Shown: positions 22,081-32,437 of the stretch, piece by piece
How positions within the stretch are numbered: the first letter of the stretch is position 1
How the letters are laid out: the number at the start of each line of letters is the position of its first letter
Origin: Xylaria sp. FL1777
Taxonomy: Eukaryota > Ascomycota > Sordariomycetes > Xylariales > Xylariaceae
Reading direction: 5' to 3'
Assembly (NCBI GenBank): GCA_022578965.1
Contig: MU400557.1
Location: 124,001-188,000 of the forward strand
DNA length: 64,000 bases
Notes under the pieces: model-generated
Databases searched by the model: none
What the model was told of the DNA's origin: nothing
What the model saw: the letters and a program-made list of their open reading frames with translations, nothing else
Translations under genes and position numbers: made by a program

Positions 22081-25000
22081 CTAGTATTCTCTATATGTAA
22101 GACGCGCAGGACCGTTCGTGGGTGCCGAATTGATATGATGAGACCCAGATGTGTATGAGGGAGGAACATTACCACCCTGAATGGCACGAGTGATGATGCG
22201 CTCAATGGCTTCCCACTCCAGTCGGCTGCACTCTGCAAGCGACATCTTATCCCATTCCCGACCAATGGGGAAATTGGCCTCGGCCCAGAAGAAGCCCCAA
22301 TAGCCATCAACACCCTCCATCATACCCTGGAGAGGCATTCTCTGGTATATATCCAAGCTTTGAACGACTCGGTTGGTTTCAGTTCGGATGACGGAAATAT
22401 ACCACTATAGCAGTCTACATGTTAGCTACCAGGACATCTCAAACTGGACGGGCCGGGGAAGTATCTATGCCAAATGACGAGGACATACCTCAAGGACGTC
22501 AATAGGCATGTCGGCTTTGGGAGCCAGAGTCCATTGATGGCGCCACGAGTCTGCAAACCTTGGCTGGTTGAACTCGCGGCTTCTTTGTTCCGAAAGACCG
22601 GCGGTGGTGGCGATGTTGTGCTTCTGCACGACGGAGAAGCCAGGGCACAACATAGCTGAGGTGACCAAGCGATCGAGAAGCTGGGGAGTAAGGCGCTTGA
22701 CCTCGGTGCTATCCTCACGTCCACGGCGAGGATATTCATGGCAGCTATTTTCAAAGGCGCTAAGCTTTCCAACGAGGGCTCCAATCATCTTCATGCAGGC
22801 TTCGTAGACGCACTGGCGCTGCTTGATCGTGATGTAATCGGCCATGTACCAAGGGATCTTACGAAGCGTGCTGATCATGCACTCATAAGGTCGCTCAGGG
22901 CAAATTTTGCCGTACAGGGACTAAAGCTCACACATTAGCGCTGCGTCGGATTCTCGGGGCGGGAGAACTGACGCGTTGGGAATTCTCAACGTGCTTGCAA
23001 AGCATAACCATCTCTTCCTCCGTGAAGAAGCCGCTAAAGTTCTCCCACGGGAATTTCTTATCCTTTCCGGGTTGCGGGTGAGCGCCTATCCACTTCACCC
23101 CGTTTCTGGAGCTGGGGAACAGAGTCTCCATGAGAATAGTTTGCGAAGACAGCTCCACCTCGACCACGCGATTACCAAGGCGTGAGATACGGCCATTCTC
23201 GGCACTCGTCCTGAATCTATCGACTATTTCGATCGCCGCGTCAAGGCTGGACAGCTCGCAGAAGGCGTCCTGGGTCTTGCTGGTAACGCGATCCATGATA
23301 ATGTGGACGGGCTCTTGGCGGTCGTTGAGGATCTTCGAAGTCTTGCCCAAAAGAGCGATGATCTCGCTGCGCGTAGTCTCGTATGGGATCTATTTGGCAT
23401 ATACGGTGAGTGTCGGCCAACAAAATACTAAACAGAAAATGGAAGACAAGATATAGAAAAGTCACGAGGTCTTTTGAATGTCATGACTTACGTTCCTGAC
23501 AACAACTACTCCATTTTCAGCGGATGGGGTCGAATATCTGTAACCCGAAACAAATGGAATAAACTTGGGATCAAAGAGATCTTGGAGACTAGGTCGTCCA
23601 TTCTCTGTAAGGGCCTGTAGCATCTCGGACCGCTTGGCCATGATCTCCCTTCTAGGCACCTCGAAGTCAAGAGGGCCGACGGTAGCGTGAACCTTGGCAG
23701 GCTCACGGTCGAGAGGAACTAGGTCTTTTGAACCGTGGGGTTGTCCATTGGGTTGTCCATTGGCGTAGTATTGCGACATAGATCCGTCCGAGGCGCTACC
23801 AGTCAGACCGTACTTGTACCCGTAGGCAGGGGCAGATGGAGTATTATGTGGCTTGGATTCTTGATAAGATTGTCCATTGATAGGCATGCTAGGCGCTCCG
23901 TTGCCGATGCAGTGCTTCCATGGTTGATGACTATATGACATCGCATTCTCTCGCACCTGCTCCTGAGGCAACTGGTGATTTGCCCCATAAGTTGGAGGAG
24001 GGTACGGCTGATTGTATAGGTGACTAGCATTGCCATGGGCATTGCTTTGCATCTGACCATACAGGTTATAGGCAATACCGTTGAAGAACCCATTGCCTTG
24101 GTGCCCCTGATAATTAAGGCCGGGTGGGAAAGGCATGGCCTGCATGGGGTTTGCGGCAATGTGGTTACCGTTAGAAAATCCGTTCATCTGAGGACGGTAG
24201 TGACCCGGGCTAAGTCCCGGGGGTGCAACCTGGACGCTCTCCATGACAGGAACGCTGCTCTTAGCAAATCCTTGTCTCTGGGTGCTCTGGAACTGTATGC
24301 CGGGTACAACTGGACTGACTTGCACGGTATCGAATCTAACATTATTCTGAGAAGCGGGAGTGAAAGCAGGCGCATTTGCATTATAACAGATGCCATTGAG
24401 CTGTTGGCCTTGGACACCACGGCTCGGCATAACGGGGATCGCGTTGTTGGCGGGCAGCTGGTTGTTCATTAGCTGGGGATTATGCGTGCGATGCTTAGCA
24501 GGAGACATAATCCGGGGGCTGCTCTGAATATTCTGGTGATGTGCGATGCTGTCTGTAGTAGAAGTGGCCTGGCGGGTGATCTGATATTGGTATCCAGATG
24601 GCGTATTATTGTAGACGTATTGTTGGATTTTGCCAGTATCTTGCTCGGCGTCACTCACGTCAGCATCTGTCTTCGTAATAGCCGCACAATCCCGAGTCGC
24701 ATATTTGATAGGGGTAGAACGAGTGGTAAAACTTCCGTGTCCATAGTGATCATGAGGTTTGTCCGAAGCAACCTGCTCAGGTGTTGATGTAGTAGCAGAG
24801 CGGGTACGTTGTTCTCTACTGAAGTACGCACTCATGAGAATCGCAGTCTCGGCCTATAATCAGTAATTAGTTTAGTTAATTTATCTCTGCCTTACTGACT
24901 ATATAAGAGCATGTTTGGTAGAAAGTAATGATTCGGATGAAGAAGTTTCGGGAATTTAACCTACCGCTTTCTCCTCACTGATAGCAAGCTGCGCCATCTG

Positions 25001-25366
25001 CATGGTGTTGGACTGAGACGCAGAGCTCTCAACACTAGAAGAGGATTTAGGGGAAGTGTCACGGCTCGTTGGTGCTGTCGTGGCCTCAGAATGCTCTGTT
25101 GATGTGGGGGGGTTTGCATTGCCATTCAAGTTGGTAGGCGGCGAAGCAGGCTTCTCGTCATTATCATCATGGGTGCGCGAACAAGACGGAACTTGAGTAG
25201 CTTGAGTACTGTCATCAAAGTCACTAACAGTAGTAAGGGACACTCCACCCCCAACACGGTCATCATGCTCGGATGATCCAGTTTTGATGGGCTGTCGGTT
25301 CCAACGTTTCGATTGCCCAATAGACATGTAGGCTACAGCCGAGGGTTTACCGGGAGTCAGGGACAT
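22081..25366 (-). CDS. 978-aa RRM-domain protein, uncharacterised ascomycete family
   Basis: Five exons: 25366-24965, 24853-23492, 23389-22973, 22920-22489 and 22404-22081; every junction keeps phase 0. Residues 1-570 are low-complexity, rich in Ser/Gln/Asn/Gly/Pro. An RRM spans about 578-660: the RNP2-like strand (NGVVVVRNIPYETT) is cut by intron 2, and the RNP1-like strand is weak (DAFCELSS). A conserved C-terminal region follows (WENFSGFFTEEEMVMLCKHV, RPYECMISTLRKIPWYMADY, FNQPRFADSWRHQW, GYWGFFWAEANFPIG), which I recall from other Pezizomycotina proteins of unknown function. Inference: an RNA-binding regulator with a disordered N-terminus. The start is the first ATG of the first exon. The upstream region is unusually long. 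Confidence 0.87.
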
Positions 25367-26436
25367 CTTGTCTGGTCGGGCAAATCAGCAGTACTATGTC
25401 GAAGGAGATGTATTCTGAACTGGAATGCTCGCTTTAAGGAGACTTCATATGACCGACAAGGCTGCTCAAACTGTTAGTGTATAAAACAGTGGCAAGAGGG
25501 GGGAGGGACAGAAGATAAAGACAATATGTTTTCTTGCTGAACCTCGGGAACCTCCCCAAGCGATAAATTGAAAGAAATGCTAAGGTGATGAGGAATAATA
25601 ATAGAAAGTTACAAGATGTGTACTCTTAAGACATGAATATGATGTATTTAATAGGGCATAAGAAAAGCTAGAGGGATTATGGAAGGTACGGAAAAAGGCA
25701 AGCAGAAGAAGAACAGGCACTTACTCGTGAATACAGCAGTATATGCTGTCAATTGGTTGAATAATGACAGTATATAATGTCAAAGGCACACCGTTGCTCG
25801 TAGAACTGGAGCTGGAGGATACCTGTTAGGGTTGCTGTCTAAGGCAAATGACGGTACGCAAGGAAGAAAGAGAGGCCGATTCTTGTCCGCCGTGCGAACT
25901 GGTAGAGGGAATATGGCTTCCAATAATGTGCTGGGATTGGAGACAGTGATGGCACATATAACCCAGGGAACAGGCTAGGGATATTGGGTAGACCTTTCCG
26001 AAAGATGAATTAGATCATGGGTAGACCAAGAAGGAAAATAACAGCAAGTACGAAGGAAGAAACGGTGGAATTGAATGGCTAGTGCAGGCTGGATGTATTG
26101 CCAACTTGGCAAAATATGACGCAAGGTAATATCCAGTGGTGGTGTTGGTGAACTGTAGAAATGATTATGGGTTTGGGTGGTACAGGATGAAAAGTTAGTA
26201 TGGAAGCGATAAGGCGAGACATCAAGGCGAGAGCGTCTGGATCGCCATGGTAAAAGGTGACTTACAGAAACGGTAGAGTTTGTGTCAATGTGTTGGCAGA
26301 GCTGTGTTGGCAAACAAGGCCACAGAGAACGAGACAGGTAGGACGTAATTTATCGTACGTGTGTGGTAAGAGGTGGAAGGCGAGATATGGGAATATTCGA
26401 TGCCGGATACTAGAGTTGATGCAGGAGCACCTGCCT

Positions 26437-26457
26437 GAGAGAGAGAGAGAGAGAGAG
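26437..26457. repeat. (GA)n microsatellite
   Basis: About ten GA units (GAGAGAGA...) in the region upstream of the RRM gene. Confidence 0.9.
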
Positions 26458-28693
26458 TAAGCCAAAGATTTGGTGAGTGGTGCAGTATAATAGAGTGAAC
26501 ATTGAAAGGTGGTGGAACGTGCAAGTTCAAAGTGAAAAGAGAAACCACCTTTATCGGTCAAACCCAGAAACTTGTAGTGTTGTAGTGTAGATGGTGCACA
26601 CCAGACCTCAAAAGGATAGCAATGGGGAGAAACTCAAGCTGGTGACACGCTGGATGTAGAAGTGGGAGTGATGAGAAGGGGGGTATGTCAAAGTAAGAAG
26701 TACACCCGGGTTGAAATCTCAACAAAATTGATTGTGAGATGGCCTCTGAAGCTATACACGAGGAGTTTGAACATACCTGAACTGGGCTTCAAGGCTGAAG
26801 TTTCCCCGCTAGCTGTGAACAGGTGAGTAGGAAGTCGCCGTGGAGGAGAAGGAGGGGTTGTTGCAAAGAAGTAAGTGACAATTGCAATCCGATGAAGCTA
26901 TTGAGAACACTGCAGAGGTATGGGGGGCTGTGGAGGGCTTAGGGGATGGAAACAAGAGAAGAGAAGAGGAGGGTGATGATAGGTAGAGTTGGGATATATC
27001 ATGGCCTAGGAAGAAGGTACGTACCTAGACACAACTTCCGGGCAGCGTATTATTAACCTGTTAGATTAGCCATGTGTCAAAAGTAGGTGAATGAATGAAA
27101 ATTGAGTAGGTGTGGCAAGGCTAGGAGGCGAAAGGGGAAACAGACGATGTGTAATGGTGGGTGCAATGGTGGGTGGGTGGAATAGTAACTTTGCGGCCTA
27201 CAAAGCTTACAGAGCCTATAACCAATAGGCCAGTCTAATATGCCCAGGTACCATACCTGAATAACCAGGCCTTTTGGTATTGTTATTGTTTGCCCCTATT
27301 GAATGGCACCATAATAACCTCGTTGCCTTGAATAAACTCCTTGACGACTTGTAGCCACACTGGAACTATGGACAATATAAAAGTAAGTCACGGCTGATGT
27401 TCAAGTATGTTCACTGATCCGAGTTGACATGTGTCTCTCAGTCATTGATTTCTGATCCCAGGATATCACTAGCCCAGCCCATTAAGGGGCCTTCTCCTTA
27501 CAAGTCAGGTATGTATTCTCTGGACAACTTCTATAAAACCGGTTGTACTGCTCAAACTCCACTGCCTGCTGCAGACAGAGCGCCGTTGTTTGCCAGCCAG
27601 TATTAGGGGCAATGATTTTTGTTAACAAAATTAGGACTCGCAACCTTCTGCTTCATCTCCGGTGTCACAAGGCCCAACATATTCAACAGTAATAGCAACC
27701 CACCGCGTCCCGCCTATATGGGAGGAATTAACAATAGTTCAGTACCTAGTTCTATCAAACCTATATGTAGGTATATATGATTCCACGACGGAAAACTTTA
27801 AAATGTCATTTTATGCTTCAGGTACCTTGCAGTCGATGAGCCCAAGGGTCAACTTGACACCTGTCACTGTCTTGACTTCCCTGCCCAAAATACTTTGTGT
27901 CTCTATTTTTGATTTTCTACCTAGTGGATTGCCCAATCTCTAGTTTCGATTTTCAACACTAATCCTGCGCAGATTATCCTCTCTATAAGTACGGGGTTTA
28001 TGACGTCGTCAATCTATCCTTTGGAAGTCTCTACACTCCCTACTAGAGAATTGTTAACTAGTCCTCCCAGTTCGTGGAGCACGAGTCGAACCATCGACAA
28101 CATACGCCAGGCTTGCCATTTAATTCAGATTGATTCATCTATAACTTCAAAGATGCCTTTAACTAACGGCCCATAGCATATAGACAATATACGTGACCCT
28201 GATGGGTAGTTTCGAAGCTCGATCCGAGACGTATCTCTATTTCAAAGTTCGCACGTAGGAGCCATGCTATATGTACAGGGCCAGGGGTCTGGAGGTTCTC
28301 TCTTACTTGATGAGTGAAAGCAAGATAAACCAACACACGATCCTTTTCGGAGTTCGTGTTAAATGGTCCAGTGTAAGGCTACGAGAACTGGTCTTCCTCC
28401 TATTGGTTCGTATAGAAAGACAAGATTTAGACATCGTGGTTTATGATGGGGGAGTAAGTTATACTCAGGCTCCAATTAGGGTGTCAAATAGTCACGTGGG
28501 CGTCCTGTCACTGATCTTCATCAGAGTTTAAATATACCGCCACCTATCATGTGGTATATCTAAGGTAGCTACTTATCTAGATATCGTGGTCTTCTGTGTC
28601 AAAGGAACAATCTATTGCATCAATTCATCAACGTAGGAATCGAGTGCTGTCGAGAAGTTTAAACAATATGCCAATCGCTAAAAAAGATTGAAC

Positions 28694-28720
28694 AAATAAA
28701 TAAATAATAAATAAATAAAT
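28694..28720. repeat. AAAT-type microsatellite
   Basis: AATA/AAAT units, about six copies with one slip, upstream of the HET gene. Confidence 0.9.
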
Positions 28721-29124
28721 ACAAGGTTCAATCATCTATATACCTGTTAAACGATAATTTAGGCACCTGTCAGCCTGTCACCCTGTGTTGGCAGGTATGG
28801 CCTAGCCTATGCATAGGTACCTAATGTATGGTAGCTACAGTGCTAGGACAAGGTAGGTTCACCCCATTACCTCTACAACTACAATACAATCACAATGACA
28901 GCCTGTCAGCTGAAGTGTAAAATGCTACGCTACTCGTAGCACTGCCCAGATTCGTGAAGAGGGACTGCTGATGTAGGTATTTGCCCATCGTTTCATCTCT
29001 CTAGTCCTGATCTGCTATTGCGGGCAATCCAGAAACAGAACAGAATAATACAATAAACTCGTACAATCCGGCCTTTAAACCTTGATGTACGGCACCTCGC
29101 CGTGTCATCTAAAACTTATACACA

Positions 29125-30927
29125 ATGCATCTACTTAATGTCCAGACGAGGCAGCTCCAGGAGTTCATTGGCAACAAGATACCGCCATACGCGATCCTCT
29201 CTCACACCTGGGGCGAGGACGAGGTCTCATTCCAGGACCTGGAGGACCCGAAGCACAGGGAAAAGCTCGGCTACGCGAAGATCGAAGGATGCTGCCAGCA
29301 AGCGATGCGCGACAAGCTCGGCTTCGTGTGGGTCGACACGTGCTGCATCGACAAGAGGAGCAGCGCCGAGTTGTCGGAGGCCATCAATTCCATGTTCAGA
29401 TGGTACGGCGAGGCGCAGGTCTGCTATGTGTACCTCATAGACGTCCCTTCGGCGGAGGATCCGCATGAGCAGCACTCTGCGTTCTCCAAGAGCAGGTGGT
29501 TTACGCGCGGGTGGACGCTGCAGGAACTTATTGCGCCGGTGAGGCTGAGGTTCTTTGACGTGACGTGGACGATAATCTTCAGGATAAGCAAGCAGCGTCG
29601 GAATATGGTGCGGCTCGGGATCCCCTCTACATGGTCGTTCGAAAGTGATGGGAGCTCGAGCATTGTTGGCATTGAATACTGGGGTGAGTCCCGGATTAAC
29701 AACGTCAACATGATCGAGCGCATTACTGGCATTGAATCCTGGGATGAGTACTCGATTAACAACGTCGACACTCGATTGAAGGACGTGCCCGTGGCTACGA
29801 AGCTATCGTGGGTATCGGGTCGATCTACGACTAGAACAGAGGATATGGCGTATTGCTTACTTGGCCTGTTAGACGTCACCATGCCTCTTTTATACGGTGA
29901 AGGCCACAGGGCATTTGTAAGACTACAGGAAGAGTTCCTTAAGAAATCCTTCGACTCGAGCATCTTGCTGTGGGGTTTTGGATTAAGCCGTCCAGACATC
30001 GAGGAGATCGGAGCAGACCTTAGTCCCTATTGCCTTGCACCGACACCACGCCTGTTCCGCGCATTTAGGGACTTTCGGCTTATAAGGACAGCACTGCCCC
30101 GGAATCCATCATCGCGATTAGCCTGGACCGTAACGCCATACGGCCTTCATGTGGAGTTACCGGTCTTGCGAGTTGATTCTCGAATCGGCGCCTACATATG
30201 CGTAACGAATTACAGCCTGTCAATATCAAAAAGAGCTGAACGTCTCGTAATTCCAGTGAATAGAGGCCGTGGTTCAGATGTCTATAGATTGAGCCCTCAC
30301 TCGGCACCGTTTCTGATAATGATCGATCCCAGATGGATCAGTTGGAACAAATCGAAACTGAAGACAATCTATCTCGACGTCGACGCAGAATACTACAAGA
30401 CTAAGTACGGAAGAATCTATAATGACTTGCCTGATCAATATCCAGAACATGGAAAAGACATATTCATCAACGTGAGCTCATTGCTGTGCAACGGATTCAC
30501 ACTCGACACAATATACCCCCCGGCTACAGCTCTCACTTCGAGCTGGATTTACTATAATGGCGAGACACACTTCACCTTGATCTTGCATCATGAGCGACGA
30601 GTGGCTCTCTCCCTTGACGTGACATTACCAGTATATAAACAGTGGGACAGAGGACGGCCAGGAGGGTACAAGGCGCGGATGTGCCTTTTGCCATATGACC
30701 AGAGACACTCTGCAATCGAAGTGTGGGATTCGAGTAGAAGAGCGTGGGAGAGAATCTTCCATTTTCCGCGACAGCTGAACTGGAAAGAAACTACTCTGGT
30801 TGATATTGGACCGCTGGCGGAGTTCTGGCAAGGCAAGATTTCCTTTGAACATAAGATTGGGCGGGCACCTGGCTGGTCTACTGGCGGAGCGGTCCATCTG
30901 ATTCAGGTAAAGGTAGAAAGATCCTGA
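29125..30927 (+). CDS. HET-domain (heterokaryon incompatibility-type) protein
   Basis: An intronless 600-aa protein. The HET domain spans about residues 20-170 (PYAILSHTWGEDEVSFQDLE, GFVWVDTCCIDKRSSAELSE, SRWFTRGWTLQELIAP). The usual post-HET block follows (TRTEDMAYCLLGLLDVTMPL, LYGEGHRAF, LQEEFLKKSFDSSILLWGF). The C-terminal about 300 residues show no NACHT, ankyrin or WD repeats and are probably a beta-rich family-specific region. HET proteins trigger cell death after fusion of unlike fungal individuals, or act in innate-immunity-like responses. Residues about 180-215 contain a tandem 20-residue duplication (GIEYWGESRINNV / GIESWDEYSINNV). The start is a clear ATG before MHLLNVQTRQLQEF, typical of the family. 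Confidence 0.93.
   Translation: MHLLNVQTRQLQEFIGNKIPPYAILSHTWGEDEVSFQDLEDPKHREKLGYAKIEGCCQQAMRDKLGFVWVDTCCIDKRSSAELSEAINSMFRWYGEAQVCYVYLIDVPSAEDPHEQHSAFSKSRWFTRGWTLQELIAPVRLRFFDVTWTIIFRISKQRRNMVRLGIPSTWSFESDGSSSIVGIEYWGESRINNVNMIERITGIESWDEYSINNVDTRLKDVPVATKLSWVSGRSTTRTEDMAYCLLGLLDVTMPLLYGEGHRAFVRLQEEFLKKSFDSSILLWGFGLSRPDIEEIGADLSPYCLAPTPRLFRAFRDFRLIRTALPRNPSSRLAWTVTPYGLHVELPVLRVDSRIGAYICVTNYSLSISKRAERLVIPVNRGRGSDVYRLSPHSAPFLIMIDPRWISWNKSKLKTIYLDVDAEYYKTKYGRIYNDLPDQYPEHGKDIFINVSSLLCNGFTLDTIYPPATALTSSWIYYNGETHFTLILHHERRVALSLDVTLPVYKQWDRGRPGGYKARMCLLPYDQRHSAIEVWDSSRRAWERIFHFPRQLNWKETTLVDIGPLAEFWQGKISFEHKIGRAPGWSTGGAVHLIQVKVERS
29661..29780 (+). repeat. 60-bp tandem duplication inside the HET gene
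   Basis: Copy 1 begins at 29661 (CATTGTTGGCATTGAATACT) and copy 2 exactly 60 bases later at 29721 (CATTACTGGCATTGAATCCT). The first 50 bases match at about 42 positions; the last 10 do not match. The phase is kept, so 20 residues are duplicated between the HET domain and the TRTEDMAYCLLG block. Confidence 0.9.
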
Positions 30928-32437
30928 TGACCGCTATCGATGGAGATGGGAACTCCGTTCTGCAACTGTGGCTATATGAAGGGCTGATACGACAATCGAC
31001 AGACAAACCTTTTTCGCGATGAAAAAAGTAAAAAGTACGTAAGCCACAGTGATTAATTTCATCCCAACCCAAACCCGTAGGGTTGAAGGGCTAGGCCACC
31101 GTAATAGCTGCTGCCACAGTAGTCATCGCTGGTAACGCTCAAGCCAATGGTCTCTGTGATCAGGTGCGTGGTGCCTCTTGCTGACCGGGATGAACGGGGA
31201 CAGCTTGTGCTGGTTCCTGTAGACGATCGAGTAGTCCCACCCAGATTGCCAACTCCCTGTTACGCATTTGGGTATCGTACAATGTGTTCAGCGCGTTCAG
31301 CTCGTGTGATGGCCCTACCCGCATACTATGTCAACGGAAGAAACAACCCAGATTACCTATGCAGTAGTCAAGGTAATCGGTGGCACTATCCCCCATTTCG
31401 AGTTACCTATGATTTTTTTTCTCCGAGCGATGAACTGCTTACTGAGTGTGTTCACCCTGGACATCAATCAGCCTTGCTCAGCCCTTTCCCCAATAAAGAA
31501 AAGGGGCTGGCTGATATAGGGACCAGAAATGAGTTAACTAGGGAATACCAATGGCGCTGTCAGGGATAGAACCCAGCTCTTGACTCGGTACCAGCTCACT
31601 GGGATGCCAAGAACAGCCAACTGAGTATCGGTTATGGGTCTGGGTAAGGGTATGTGTTACGATTCTCATGGTTGCGTCAAGGGTTTTAGCTCTCTTCATT
31701 AGCTGAACCTTACAATGTACACGCTACTTCTGGGTATCTTGGAAGACATTAAGCGAACCCAGTCAATCTAGGCTCCTTAGCTCCGGATCATAATCTAGAA
31801 CACAGGGTGAAACACAGGCGAACCATGGCTATGGGATTCCAAGCTCGAACCCTGATATTACAGCCATCGCGAGTTCGAGGCTCTTTGCATTCGTTTACGT
31901 TTTCTGGGAATAATCCACCACTGCGTGGCCGTGACGTCTGCGTGTTCTTTACATCCTAAAGCCCTTGTTCACACGCCCTGACACAATCACACACACATTA
32001 GCCCGTTGTTGAGATATCAAGTCCAGCTTCGACCCCATCCAGCTTTTTGAATTTAAACCGCCATCGGGCGGCCCCCATTGGATTTCGCCGTACCAAAGCC
32101 TAGCAATTCCAATTAATTTCGAATCCCCAAAATTCCTCGCTTGCCCGTCCACTCGTGAAAGTTATATTTGTATAATCACTTTTGGAACATAGTAAATGAA
32201 CAGCTACGCCTCCATAAGGAGTCGTGATTTGATTACCGTACGGTTAGAGTTCAGTCGGCATCATGGTGACCGCTGACTGGCTTCTCCACGTACGCAGGGT
32301 CTCTTCTACGTCGGATATGAAACGACGTCTTTTCTGGGTTTCATGACAGATCTTTGACAGAGGAAACAACACAGACAACTGGCACACACTATGGATATTT
32401 GTGTACTTATCATGAATGGAAGAAGTTTCGCTGAGGA
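30928..32437. other. Convergent region between the HET gene and SSK1
   Basis: 1.5 kb between converging stop codons. A 140-codon ORF at 31147-31569 has no recognisable domain and overlaps another ORF of similar quality, so I treat both as chance. No RNA gene or element was seen. Confidence 0.5.

Larger units (their letters stand above)
25367..29124. other. 3.8-kb gap between the RRM gene and the HET gene
   Basis: This is the space between two divergent starts. It contains a (GA)n run at 26437-26457, an AAAT-rich run at 28694-28720, and scattered short ORFs. None is convincing on length, composition or family. Part is presumably a long leader or promoter of the RRM gene. Confidence 0.5.

Noticed and set aside
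31147..31569. 140-codon + strand ORF downstream of the HET gene
   Set aside because: Another frame of equal quality overlaps it, no domain is visible, and composition is that of the surrounding intergenic DNA.
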